This document shows, in pieces, positions 1 to 8,002 of a stretch of 64,000 nucleotides of DNA (position 1 is the stretch's first letter; each line of letters opens with the position of its first letter). Under the pieces are notes generated by a model. It was not told where the DNA came from. It did not search any database and saw nothing but the letters and a program-made list of their open reading frames with translations. The stretch spans positions 62,001 through 126,000 of the forward strand of contig NZ_CP025628.1 of assembly GCF_003072465.1 (NCBI RefSeq), written 5' to 3'. This DNA is from Candidatus Kinetoplastibacterium sorsogonicusi (lineage in GTDB: Bacteria; Pseudomonadota; Gammaproteobacteria; Burkholderiales; Burkholderiaceae_B). The position numbers and the translations under genes are program-made.

Positions 1-199
1 CGGAAGTTATAGAAAAATGTTAGGAGGTCAAGTATATCAATTGTTGAGAATTATGGTTAACGATAATAATAAAGTATTCCCAGAAATAAGTGCAAATAAA
101 CATATTATTTCAATAAGATTTTTTAATCATGATCATGAATTAAAACCATCTCATGTATCACAAGATGTAGAATTTTATATGTCATTGTGTAATATATGA
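1..199 (+). CDS. zapD: Cell division protein ZapD, 3' end only
   Basis: The reading frame is open from the left edge of the window (codons begin at base 2) to a TGA at 197-199, so this is the C-terminal part of a gene that starts outside. About 65 residues are visible. The segment with LLRIMV, a short acidic turn, then FPEISANKH and SIRFF matches the last part of the ZapD (DUF1342) family, where E. coli has LLRLNL, YPQISGHK and AIRFM. ZapD crosslinks FtsZ filaments at the division septum. The leftward Nudix/ThiE, ATPase and argJ genes next to it are the usual betaproteobacterial neighbours of zapD. The small zinc protein gene yacG, often directly downstream, is not seen here. Confidence 0.8.
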   Translation, partial: GSYRKMLGGQVYQLLRIMVNDNNKVFPEISANKHIISIRFFNHDHELKPSHVSQDVEFYMSLCNI

Positions 200-212
200 A
201 GTAAAATTTATT

Positions 213-1169
213 TTATGTTATGATATTGCGCATTCCTGCAATTCCATGAGCGCCAAAAGATATAGCTATATCTTTTAATTCTTTAGATTGACCTCCTATT
301 GCAAATACTGGTATTTCAGTATTTTTAATAATATTGGAAAAATTGATCCAACCTAAAAATTTATTATTTGGATGTGTTTCAGTATACAATACTGAACCTA
401 AAACTACAAAATCTGCTTCTAATAGGATTGCATGATTTAAATCTTGTCTATTATGTATGGATATGCCTAATAACTTATTATGCATTATTTTAGGTCTTGA
501 TTTATACCTATAAGCATCTACAGATCTCATGTGCATACCATCTGATAATTTACATAATTCAAATCCATGAATGCTATTTACTAATAATTGAGATTGATAT
601 TGTTTACATAATTTATATACTTGAGAAAAAATATTATTTATAATATTTTTTTTTGAAGATATATTATTACACTCCAATAAATTTGGTTCTCTAAATTGAA
701 TTAATTTTAAACCAGAATCTAAAGATTGTTCTAATTTATATAGAAATAATTTTGTATTTTGAATGTTTTGTATATTAGTTATTCCATAAACATCAGGAAT
801 TGTTAAACATTTCATAGAACGTTTCACAACTGGAGAAAAATTATTAATATCAAAGCATAATAAATTATGCCATTGACAAAATTGATTACTTTGTATTGAA
901 CTAATATTAGTATTATTATAATTAATAATTCTTAATAAAATAAATGTCTTATCTTTCTCATTATAATTTATCCAAGGGGCAATATTATTTTTTGAAATCA
1001 AGATTTTATTATCTAAATATTGATTTAAAATTTTTAACTTATTCTCATTTTTTACAAAATATACCTTAGGTAAATTCCAATTTTCTGAATGAAGATTATT
1101 ATCTTTTAATAATAATATTTGATTACTATCATTTTTTATAACTAAATTATAGAAAATATTCTTATTCAT
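213..1169 (-). CDS. Nudix-like / ThiE-like fusion protein (MutT-TMP synthase family), Nudix half degenerate
   Basis: This 318-residue protein has two parts. Residues 1 to about 120 align in position with the Nudix (MutT) domain that begins this betaproteobacterial fusion. However, the Nudix box (G-x5-E-x7-RE-x2-EE-x-G) is not present: after WNLP around residue 34 there is no REXXEE helix. Residues about 127-318 are a thiamine-phosphate-synthase-like TIM barrel, with VYGIT near 127, LIQFREP near 157, the GMHM segment near 211, VVLGSV near 256 and FAIGG near 289. In free-living relatives the first half removes oxidised nucleotides and the second half has no proven function. The gene overlaps the upstream ATPase gene by 8 bases, so the two are co-transcribed. 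The family call is firm; pyrophosphohydrolase activity is doubtful. Confidence 0.8.
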   Translation of the reverse strand: MNKNIFYNLVIKNDSNQILLLKDNNLHSENWNLPKVYFVKNENKLKILNQYLDNKILISKNNIAPWINYNEKDKTFILLRIINYNNTNISSIQSNQFCQWHNLLCFDINNFSPVVKRSMKCLTIPDVYGITNIQNIQNTKLFLYKLEQSLDSGLKLIQFREPNLLECNNISSKKNIINNIFSQVYKLCKQYQSQLLVNSIHGFELCKLSDGMHMRSVDAYRYKSRPKIMHNKLLGISIHNRQDLNHAILLEADFVVLGSVLYTETHPNNKFLGWINFSNIIKNTEIPVFAIGGQSKELKDIAISFGAHGIAGMRNIIT

Positions 1170-2016
1170 CTACTGAAGACCAATACTTAGCAAACTGATA
1201 TGCAATTCTACCTGAGCGAGAACCTCTTTCTATAGCCCATTGTAAAGCATATTTTTTAGATTTTTTAATACTATCATAATTTATATCAAGTTTATGAAGC
1301 CAATATTCGACTATAGCTAAATAACTATCTTGTGTAAAAGGATAAAATGCTAACCATATTCCAAATCTTTCTGATAGTGAAATTTTTTCTTCTACAGCTT
1401 CACCAGGATGTATTTCTTCATTATTAGAATGTAGATTATCTTTCATATATTCTGGTAATAAATGTCTTCTATTAGATGTTGCATAAATAATAACATTATC
1501 ATTATTTGATGATACAGATCCATCTAATAATGATTTTAAAGATTTATAATCTACATCTCCTTCTTCAAAAGATAAATCATCACAAAATATTATAAACTTT
1601 TCTTGCCTAAGTCTTATTAAATCAACTATTTGATTCAAATCTTTTAAATCAGATTTATTGACTTCTATTAATCTTAAACCACAATCACTGTACTTATTTA
1701 AAATTGCTTTTACTAGAGAACTTTTACCTGTACCTCTTGCACCAGTCATTAAAACATTGTTAGATAATTTATTTTCAATAAAATTCTTAGTATTTGAATC
1801 TATAATTTTTTTTTGTTTATCTATAAATAAAAGATCATTATAATTAATTTTATCAATATTAAAAATTGGTTTTAGATAACCATTTTGTCCATTTTTAAAC
1901 CATTTATATGCTTTAGCATTCCAATTTATTGGTTCTGGAATAGGAGGTAACCATGCTTCTAGTTGCTTAAGAACTTTTTCTGAAAGTTGATATAATTCAT
2001 TAATTTTGTTATTCAT
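1162..2016 (-). CDS. AAA family ATPase, DUF815
   Basis: This is a 284-residue P-loop ATPase of the DUF815 family. Walker A is GARGTGKSS at about 92-100. Walker B is FIIFCDDLSFEEGD starting at about 141. A sensor-1-like ATSNRRHL follows near residue 185. No membrane segment or other domain is visible. The cellular role of the family is not settled. The protein lies between argJ (5 bases upstream) and the Nudix/ThiE gene (8-base overlap), an order conserved in Alcaligenaceae, which suggests one transcript from argJ through the Nudix gene. Its length is close to that of family members, so it looks intact despite genome reduction. Confidence 0.88.
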   Translation of the reverse strand: MNNKINELYQLSEKVLKQLEAWLPPIPEPINWNAKAYKWFKNGQNGYLKPIFNIDKINYNDLLFIDKQKKIIDSNTKNFIENKLSNNVLMTGARGTGKSSLVKAILNKYSDCGLRLIEVNKSDLKDLNQIVDLIRLRQEKFIIFCDDLSFEEGDVDYKSLKSLLDGSVSSNNDNVIIYATSNRRHLLPEYMKDNLHSNNEEIHPGEAVEEKISLSERFGIWLAFYPFTQDSYLAIVEYWLHKLDINYDSIKKSKKYALQWAIERGSRSGRIAYQFAKYWSSVDE

Positions 2017-2021
2017 GATAT

Positions 2022-3248
2022 TTAAGATCTATAATTAGCGTTTATATCTATATATTGATTTGATAAATCACATGTATATATTGTTTCACTTATGATTCCA
2101 TTATTTAAAGAAATTGTAAATACAATTTCTTTTTCTAACATAATATTTTTTGCTAATTTTTCAATATAATTCTCAGATTTGCTGCCATTTTTTAAAATTA
2201 AAAGGTTTCCTATATATATATCTATTTTATTTATATCTATTTCTTCCAAACATGTCTGACCAATAGCAGAAATTATTCTACCTAAATTTGGATCTGATGC
2301 ATATAGTGCTGTTTTCACTAAAGGTGAATTTGCTATAGAATATCCTACTTGTTTTGCTAATATAGAATTTTTTGCATTAATAACTTGAATAGTTACAAAT
2401 TTTGTAGCCCCTTCTCCATCTCTAATAATTTTTTGAGCTAAGTCTATAGCAGCATTTTTTAATTCATTAAATACAAGTGAATAATAAATATTTTCTTTGG
2501 ATTCAATAAAAATTTTAGATTTACCTGTAGCAGCAATTATAAATGAATCATTAGTAGAAGTATCTCCATCAACAGTAATAGCATTGAACGATACTTTAAC
2601 AATATCTTTTATCATATCATTAAGTAAAGATTTATCTATTCCAATATCAGTACAAATAAAAGCTAACATAGTAGCCATATTTGGCATAATCATGCCAGCA
2701 CCTTTACTAATTCCAGTAATTACTACATCTTCTTTATTAATTTTTATTTTTTTAGAATAAATTTTTGGCAAAGTATCAGTTGTCATAATACTATGAGCAG
2801 CATTATACCAGTTGTTTTTAGTTAAATTGCCCATAGCTATAGGTATAGCATGAATAATCTTATCAGACGGTAAATTTTCTAATATTACTCCAGTAGAAAA
2901 AGGTAATATTTTTTCTACATTAACATTTAATAATTTAGAAAAAGATTCACATACTTTTAATGCATCATATATTCCTTTAGTGCCAGTACCACTGTTAGCA
3001 ATTCCAGTATTTATGATCATACCAGCAAAATGTTCTTCTATATTTAAATGATTTTTACATATTTGAACAGGAGGTGCACAAAATAAATTTTTTGTAAAAA
3101 CACCAGCAACATTTGTACCACTTGTAAATGTAAAAATTGTAAGATCATTTTTATTAGTTTTTTTGATTCCTGCGCTAGCTATGCCGATTTTTACACCATC
3201 TACATTATGAATATCATCAATATCAGGTACCATTAAATTTATTGCCAT
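2022..3248 (-). CDS. argJ: Bifunctional glutamate N-acetyltransferase / ornithine acetyltransferase ArgJ
   Basis: ArgJ moves the acetyl group from N-acetylornithine to glutamate, making ornithine and recycling acetylglutamate in arginine synthesis. Some members also acetylate glutamate with acetyl-CoA. The protein is 408 residues, normal for the family. The self-cleavage site is plain: KGAGMIMPNMATML at about 182-195, where the chain is cut between Ala192 and the catalytic Thr193 to give the alpha and beta subunits. The GDTSTND segment lies near residue 228. The gene heads the leftward group with the DUF815 ATPase. In trypanosomatid symbionts ornithine synthesis is thought to be shared with the host, so retention of this enzyme is consistent with a provisioning role; that part is inference. 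Confidence 0.95.
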   Translation of the reverse strand: MAINLMVPDIDDIHNVDGVKIGIASAGIKKTNKNDLTIFTFTSGTNVAGVFTKNLFCAPPVQICKNHLNIEEHFAGMIINTGIANSGTGTKGIYDALKVCESFSKLLNVNVEKILPFSTGVILENLPSDKIIHAIPIAMGNLTKNNWYNAAHSIMTTDTLPKIYSKKIKINKEDVVITGISKGAGMIMPNMATMLAFICTDIGIDKSLLNDMIKDIVKVSFNAITVDGDTSTNDSFIIAATGKSKIFIESKENIYYSLVFNELKNAAIDLAQKIIRDGEGATKFVTIQVINAKNSILAKQVGYSIANSPLVKTALYASDPNLGRIISAIGQTCLEEIDINKIDIYIGNLLILKNGSKSENYIEKLAKNIMLEKEIVFTISLNNGIISETIYTCDLSNQYIDINANYRS

Positions 3249-3411
3249 TATTTTTATCCTAAATATATGAATATTTCAAATAAAAAATATATTTAATATA
3301 TTATTTTATTTATATTAATTTTTAAAATTAAAATTGATATTAATTAACTAAAGATTTTTTAGTAATCTAAAATAATTTATTTATGAATTGTGGAAGAATT
3401 ATGAATTAATA

Positions 3412-3487
<76 letters not shown>

Positions 3488-3708
3488 ATATGGTAATACT
3501 ATATATAAAATTTGTATATATCTCAAGAAAAAAATTAAAAATTTTAAAAAAATTACATATTTATAAAATAATGTTACAAATTTAAATATTAAAAAAATAA
3601 TTTTCTTTATAAATTATATTATATAATTTTAATAAATAGATATTTATTATGAAATATAAATATCTAATATTTTTTAAAATTCATTTCTTATTTTTTGGTA
3701 TTTTTAGT

Positions 3709-4785
3709 ATGAAATCATCTATACGTCAAAGATTAGAATATTTATCTAATCGTCTTGAAGAAATTGATAATATATTAGCAGAGCCTAATTTTGATGTCGA
3801 AACATTTCGAAAATTATCATGTGAAAGATCAGAATTAGAATTAATAGCTAATAAATTTAGAGATTTTGTAAAACTTGAAACTAATATCAAAGAAATAGAA
3901 TCTTTTTTAAATGATAAAGAAATGAAAGAATTAGCTTCAGAAGAATTATTGATATCTAAAAAACGTATCAAAAATCTTGAAAATGAATTACAAATATTGT
4001 TATTACCATCAGATCCTGAAGATAATAAAAGTTTATTTTTAGAAATTAGGGCAGGTACTGGTGGAGATGAAAGTGCTCTTTTTTCTTTAGATTTATTAAG
4101 AATGTATATTAGACATGCGGAGCAAAAAAATTGGTATACAGAATTAGTATCAAGTAGTTCTTCAGACTTAGGTGGTTATAAGGAAGCTATTTTAAAAATA
4201 GATGGTCATGGTGCTTATGGACGTCTTAAGTTTGAATCAGGTACGCATAGAGTACAAAGAATACCAGCGACTGAATCGCAAGGTAGAGTTCATACTTCAG
4301 CATGTACAGTAGCTGTTATGGTACAAGCTGATCCTATGAAAGATATTGTAATTAATAATCAAGATTTAAGAATAGATACTTTTAGAGCAAGTGGTGCTGG
4401 TGGACAACATATCAATAAAACTGATTCGGCTATTAGAATCACCCATATTCCTACAGGTTTAGTTGTAGAATGTCAAGAAGATAGATCTCAACATAGAAAT
4501 AAAGAAAAAGCTATGCAGATTTTAGCTGCACGTTTAAAAGATAAAGAAGTTCAAGAAAAAAGAGCAAAAGAAGCAACAGAGAGAAAAAATTTAGTTGGTA
4601 CTGGAGATCGATCAGAACGTATACGTACCTATAATTTCCCTCAAGGTAGAGTTACTGATCATAGAATTAATTTAACTTTATATAAATTACAATCTGTATT
4701 AGACGGTAATTTAGATGAATTAACTGATGCGCTAATATCAGAAAACCAAGCTGAAAAATTAGCTTCTTTGAGTTTAGATGAATAA
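3709..4785 (+). CDS. prfA: Peptide chain release factor 1
   Basis: RF1 recognises UAA and UAG and triggers peptide release on the ribosome. I place the start at the ATG at 3709 (358 residues), because the protein then begins [12 protein letters not shown] like other RF1s. An in-frame ATG at 3649 would add a 20-residue hydrophobic leader not found in the family. The codon-recognition PAT motif (IPATES) is near residues 186-188 and the catalytic GGQ near 231-233 in GAGGQHINK. The next gene, prmC, starts 10 bases after the stop and encodes the methyltransferase that modifies the GGQ glutamine, so the pair is functionally linked. Confidence 0.95.
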   Translation: MKSSIRQRLEYLSNRLEEIDNILAEPNFDVETFRKLSCERSELELIANKFRDFVKLETNIKEIESFLNDKEMKELASEELLISKKRIKNLENELQILLLPSDPEDNKSLFLEIRAGTGGDESALFSLDLLRMYIRHAEQKNWYTELVSSSSSDLGGYKEAILKIDGHGAYGRLKFESGTHRVQRIPATESQGRVHTSACTVAVMVQADPMKDIVINNQDLRIDTFRASGAGGQHINKTDSAIRITHIPTGLVVECQEDRSQHRNKEKAMQILAARLKDKEVQEKRAKEATERKNLVGTGDRSERIRTYNFPQGRVTDHRINLTLYKLQSVLDGNLDELTDALISENQAEKLASLSLDE

Positions 4786-4795
4786 ATATAATTGA

Positions 4796-5602
4796 ATGTT
4801 ATTAAAAAATTTATTAAAAGAAAACAAAATACCTTTTTCGGAAAGATTAATATTATTAGAATATTTACTTAAAAAACCTAAAAGTTGGATAATTGCTCAT
4901 GCTGATGAAATGTTTATAAAAGCAGATCCTTATTACAAATTATTACAAAAAAGATTAAATGGAGAACCAATATCTTATATTATAGGATCTAGAGAATTTT
5001 ATGGGCATAATTTTTTAATTAATTCTGATGTTTTAATTCCTAGACCTGATACAGAACTTTTGGTAGATACTTCTTTAGAATTTATTTCCAATATGAATAA
5101 TCCAAAAATTCTTGATTTAGGAACAGGTAGTGGTATTATAGCTATATCTATTGCTATAAATAGACCTGATGCAGAGATATGGGCTTGTGATATTAGTGAA
5201 AAAGCTTTAAATGTTGCTAAAAAAAATGCTAAAAATTTTAATGTAGATATTAAATTTTTATGTAGTGATTGGTTTAAATCTATATATAACCAAAAATTTG
5301 ATTTAATTTTATCAAATCCACCTTATATTTCTAATAATGATACACATTTAAATATTGGAGATTTAAGATTTGAACCTAATATAGCTTTAATAGGAGGATT
5401 AGATGGTTTATCTGCTTTTTATACTATAATTAGTGAATCTGTAAAATTTTTAAAACCTGGCTCTATGATTTGGGTAGAACATGGGTTTAATCAATCTAAA
5501 GATGTGTATCATATTATGAAAAATAATAATTTTATTAATATAATATCTAAAAAAGATCTTAATGGTATTGATCGAATTTGTGGTGGTTATTTTCCATATT
5601 AA
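4796..5602 (+). CDS. prmC: Release factor glutamine methyltransferase PrmC
   Basis: PrmC methylates the glutamine of the GGQ motif of RF1 and RF2 using SAM. The 268-residue protein has the N-terminal helical domain (about 1-75) and a Rossmann methyltransferase domain. DLGTGSG, the SAM-binding loop, is at about 107-113. The catalytic NPPY is at about 174-177. The length is slightly under the 277 residues of E. coli. It follows prfA by 10 bases and precedes grxD, so a prfA-prmC-grxD-ubiX transcript is likely. Confidence 0.94.
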   Translation: MLLKNLLKENKIPFSERLILLEYLLKKPKSWIIAHADEMFIKADPYYKLLQKRLNGEPISYIIGSREFYGHNFLINSDVLIPRPDTELLVDTSLEFISNMNNPKILDLGTGSGIIAISIAINRPDAEIWACDISEKALNVAKKNAKNFNVDIKFLCSDWFKSIYNQKFDLILSNPPYISNNDTHLNIGDLRFEPNIALIGGLDGLSAFYTIISESVKFLKPGSMIWVEHGFNQSKDVYHIMKNNNFINIISKKDLNGIDRICGGYFPY

Positions 5603-5618
5603 ATATAAAGTTAACTAT

Positions 5619-5927
5619 ATGAAAGATATTAACAATTTTTTCCAAACAATTATAAAAGAAAATAATATTGTTTTATTTATGAAAGGTACAAAACAATTTC
5701 CTATGTGTGGTTTTTCTGGTAAAGCAGTTCAAATTTTAAAAGGTTATGATATTGATTTTGTATGTATAAATGTTCTAGAAGATGATAATATTAGACAAGG
5801 TATTAAAAAATTTTCTAATTGGCCAACGATTCCACAATTATATATAAATCAACAATTTATTGGTGGCACTGATATTATAATAGAATTACATGATAGTGGT
5901 GAATTACTTAATATTTTAAATAAATAA
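5619..5927 (+). CDS. grxD: Monothiol glutaredoxin Grx4/GrxD
   Basis: This 102-residue monothiol glutaredoxin (starting MKDINNFF) binds and transfers [2Fe-2S] clusters, usually with a BolA partner. The active site is CGFS at about 30-33, preceded by FMKGTKQFPM, which is typical of the Grx4/Grx5 class. A WPTIPQLYI segment with the cis-proline and a GG-D motif in IGGTDI follow. The ATG at 5619 gives the normal family start; a longer in-frame reading from 5562 overlaps prmC and is not needed. The stop codon shares one base with the ubiX start (TAATG), showing translational coupling. Confidence 0.93.
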   Translation: MKDINNFFQTIIKENNIVLFMKGTKQFPMCGFSGKAVQILKGYDIDFVCINVLEDDNIRQGIKKFSNWPTIPQLYINQQFIGGTDIIIELHDSGELLNILNK

Positions 5928-6493
5928 TGGTACAAAAAAGAATACTTATTGCAATTACAGGTGCTACAGGTGCAATATATGCTTTGAATATATTGCGTCT
6001 ACTAAAAAAAATAGATTTGATTGAAACTCATTTAATTATATCTAATCCTGGATTAATTAGTGCAAAATATGAAACTAATTTATGCATTAAAGATTTTCAT
6101 GATTTAGCTGATTATACATATAAAATTAATGATATTACTGCACCAGTAGCTAGTGGTTCTTTTGATATTACAGGAATGATTATAGCACCATGTTCTATGA
6201 GAACATTGGCTGCTATAGCAAACGGAATTTCTGATAACTTAATAACTAGATCTGCTGATGTTACATTAAAAGAAAGAAGAAGATTAGTTTTACTACCAAT
6301 AGAAGCTCCATTGAATTTAATTCATATTAAAAATATGGCTACTATAACAGAAATAGGTGGAATAATTTTTCCTCCTTTAATTACATTTTATAATCATCCT
6401 TCTTCAATAGAAGATAGTGTATATAATACTATTGCAAGAGTACTAAAACTATTTGATATCAACATACCACAAAAAATTTGGCAAGGAATTTAA
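5927..6493 (+). CDS. ubiX: Flavin prenyltransferase UbiX
   Basis: UbiX attaches a dimethylallyl group to FMN, making the prenylated flavin cofactor used by the UbiD decarboxylase of ubiquinone synthesis. The 188-residue protein has the N-terminal flavin-binding ITGATGAIYA at about 9-18. The central MIIAPCSMRTLAAIANG near residues 84-100 and the RRRLVLLP segment near 120 are family signatures. UbiD itself is encoded at 57424-58956 and Coq7 at 28456-29112, so three ubiquinone steps are present in this window. The gene is coupled to grxD by a one-base overlap. Confidence 0.94.
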   Translation: MVQKRILIAITGATGAIYALNILRLLKKIDLIETHLIISNPGLISAKYETNLCIKDFHDLADYTYKINDITAPVASGSFDITGMIIAPCSMRTLAAIANGISDNLITRSADVTLKERRRLVLLPIEAPLNLIHIKNMATITEIGGIIFPPLITFYNHPSSIEDSVYNTIARVLKLFDINIPQKIWQGI

Positions 6494-6496
6494 ATT

Positions 6497-7093
6497 TTAA
6501 TCATATATATTTAATAATAATCCATCATATATACGAAAATAAGCTCCATGGATAGTTAATTCTTTATTGTTAACTTTTCTTAAAATATATGGAAATGATA
6601 ATAAATTCTTCATACTATATTTAATAACAGATATTTCTAATTCTTTTATATAATCTTGAGATATAAATGGTATATTTTTTACAATATTTTTAATTTGTGA
6701 CATCCAAGTATCTATTAATTCTGTTTCATGATTACTTTGTCTATCATTTAGTAAAGAAGCTATTCCACCACAGGAAGCATGACCAAGTACAATAATATGT
6801 TTTATATTCAATACATTAACCGCAAATTCTATAGCAGCACTAGTACCATGATAAGAAGTTTTATGATCTTTATCATAAGGAGGCACAATATTGGCTACAT
6901 TCCTTATTACAAACATTTCACCAGGATTAACATTAAAAATTACTTCTGGTGATACCCGTGAATCACAACAACTAATTATCATACATTCTGGTTTTTGTCC
7001 ATGCAAAGCAAGATTTTTATATTTTATTTGTTCTTTTTTAAATTTATTTTTTATAAAATATTTATATCCATCTAGTAATTTATTAGGAATCAT
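6497..7093 (-). CDS. can: Beta-class carbonic anhydrase
   Basis: This enzyme interconverts CO2 and bicarbonate, feeding carboxylases. The 198-residue protein has all expected zinc and active-site residues: Cys42, Asp44 and Arg46 in CCDSRVSP, and His105 and Cys108 in GHASCGG. The RNVANIVPP segment near residues 64-72 is also typical. It is slightly shorter than E. coli Can (220 residues). It converges with ubiX, with only three bases between the two stop codons. Upstream on its strand lies a 130-base divergent region shared with queC that holds a strong hairpin. Confidence 0.94.
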   Translation of the reverse strand: MIPNKLLDGYKYFIKNKFKKEQIKYKNLALHGQKPECMIISCCDSRVSPEVIFNVNPGEMFVIRNVANIVPPYDKDHKTSYHGTSAAIEFAVNVLNIKHIIVLGHASCGGIASLLNDRQSNHETELIDTWMSQIKNIVKNIPFISQDYIKELEISVIKYSMKNLLSFPYILRKVNNKELTIHGAYFRIYDGLLLNIYD

Positions 7094-7171
7094 ATTAGAA
7101 ATTGTTCTATTAATTTATTATATACTTCATTACAAATTTCATCAAAAGTCAATTATTTATTTAAATATCTT

Positions 7172-7200
7172 TTTATAGATTATACTTTATAATCTATAAA
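7172..7200. other. Perfect 13-bp inverted repeat between can and queC
   Basis: The arms are TTTATAGATTATA (7172-7184) and TATAATCTATAAA (7188-7200), with a 3-base CTT loop and no mismatch. It lies in the divergent can/queC gap, 24 to 34 bases before the possible queC starts. A T-rich run follows it on the plus strand, but no plus-strand gene ends just before it. It could be a leader hairpin, a terminator for stray transcription, or a binding site. Confidence 0.55.
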
Positions 7201-7223
7201 TCTTTGTTATTTAATTATTTTTT

Positions 7224-7949
7224 TTGGTTATATATGGAAAAAAATCACACATCAGCGTTAGTTTGTTTTCTGGCGGTCAAGATTCTAGTATTTGCTTAGC
7301 TTGGGCATTAGATAATTATGATTATGTAGAAACTATAGGATTTAACTATGGTCAAAGACATATTGTAGAAATGGAAGCTCGAAAAAATATAATAAATGCT
7401 ATAAAAAAAAAATTTCCAAATTTTTCTAAAAAAATAGGTACAGATACTATATTAGAAATTGATTTTATAAAAAAATTATGCAAAACATCTTTGACTGAAG
7501 TTAATAAGATCACATATGATCATAATAATATTCCAAGTACTTTTGTGCCAGGAAGGAATTTACTTTTCTTAACAGCTGCTGCATCATTATGTTTTGTTAA
7601 AAATATAAATGTAATAATTGGTGGCATGTGTGAATCTGATTTTTCTAATTATCCAGATTGTACAGAAAGATCTGTTATATCTATGGAAAATGCATTAAAA
7701 ATCGGTTTAGGAAACATGAATTTAAAAATTCAAACACCATTGATGCATATTAATAAAGCTTATTCTTGGAAATTAGCATATAGTATTGGTAAAGAACTTC
7801 TTGTTAATATAATATTAGAGTACAGTCATACTTGTTATTTAGGAGATCGTTCTAACCGATATGAGTGGGGTTATGGTTGTGGAAAATGCCCAGCTTGTAT
7901 ATTACGTAGAAATGGTTGGATAGAATGGAATTTGATCAAAAAACATTAA
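7224..7949 (+). CDS. queC: 7-cyano-7-deazaguanine synthase QueC, probable 5' frameshift
   Basis: QueC converts 7-carboxy-7-deazaguanine to preQ0 in queuosine synthesis. The PP-loop is SGGQDSS near residue 16, and a C-terminal zinc site is formed by Cys204, Cys219, Cys222 and Cys225 (GCGKCPAC). The frame given here can only begin at TTG 7224, and a TAA lies just upstream. The peptide it gives before the PP-loop is unlike the family. In another frame, an ATG at 7234 encodes MEKNHTSALV, which is what should precede LFSGGQDSS. A single missing T near 7263 would explain this. The gene is therefore frameshifted after codon 10, rescued by slippage, or mis-sequenced. The rest is full length and well conserved. 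Confidence 0.85.
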   Translation: MVIYGKKSHISVSLFSGGQDSSICLAWALDNYDYVETIGFNYGQRHIVEMEARKNIINAIKKKFPNFSKKIGTDTILEIDFIKKLCKTSLTEVNKITYDHNNIPSTFVPGRNLLFLTAAASLCFVKNINVIIGGMCESDFSNYPDCTERSVISMENALKIGLGNMNLKIQTPLMHINKAYSWKLAYSIGKELLVNIILEYSHTCYLGDRSNRYEWGYGCGKCPACILRRNGWIEWNLIKKH

Positions 7950-8002
7950 ATTCTGTTAAATATCAGTATCATTAATTAATTTAATTTTTAATAGGTAAAT
8001 TT

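Noticed and set aside
3649-3708. N-terminal extension of prfA from an upstream ATG
   Set aside because: It would add 20 hydrophobic residues not found in RF1; the family start is at 3709.
7172-7230. preQ1 riboswitch upstream of queC
   Set aside because: The hairpin is a simple AT palindrome; the C-rich loop and A-rich tail of preQ1 aptamers are not visible.
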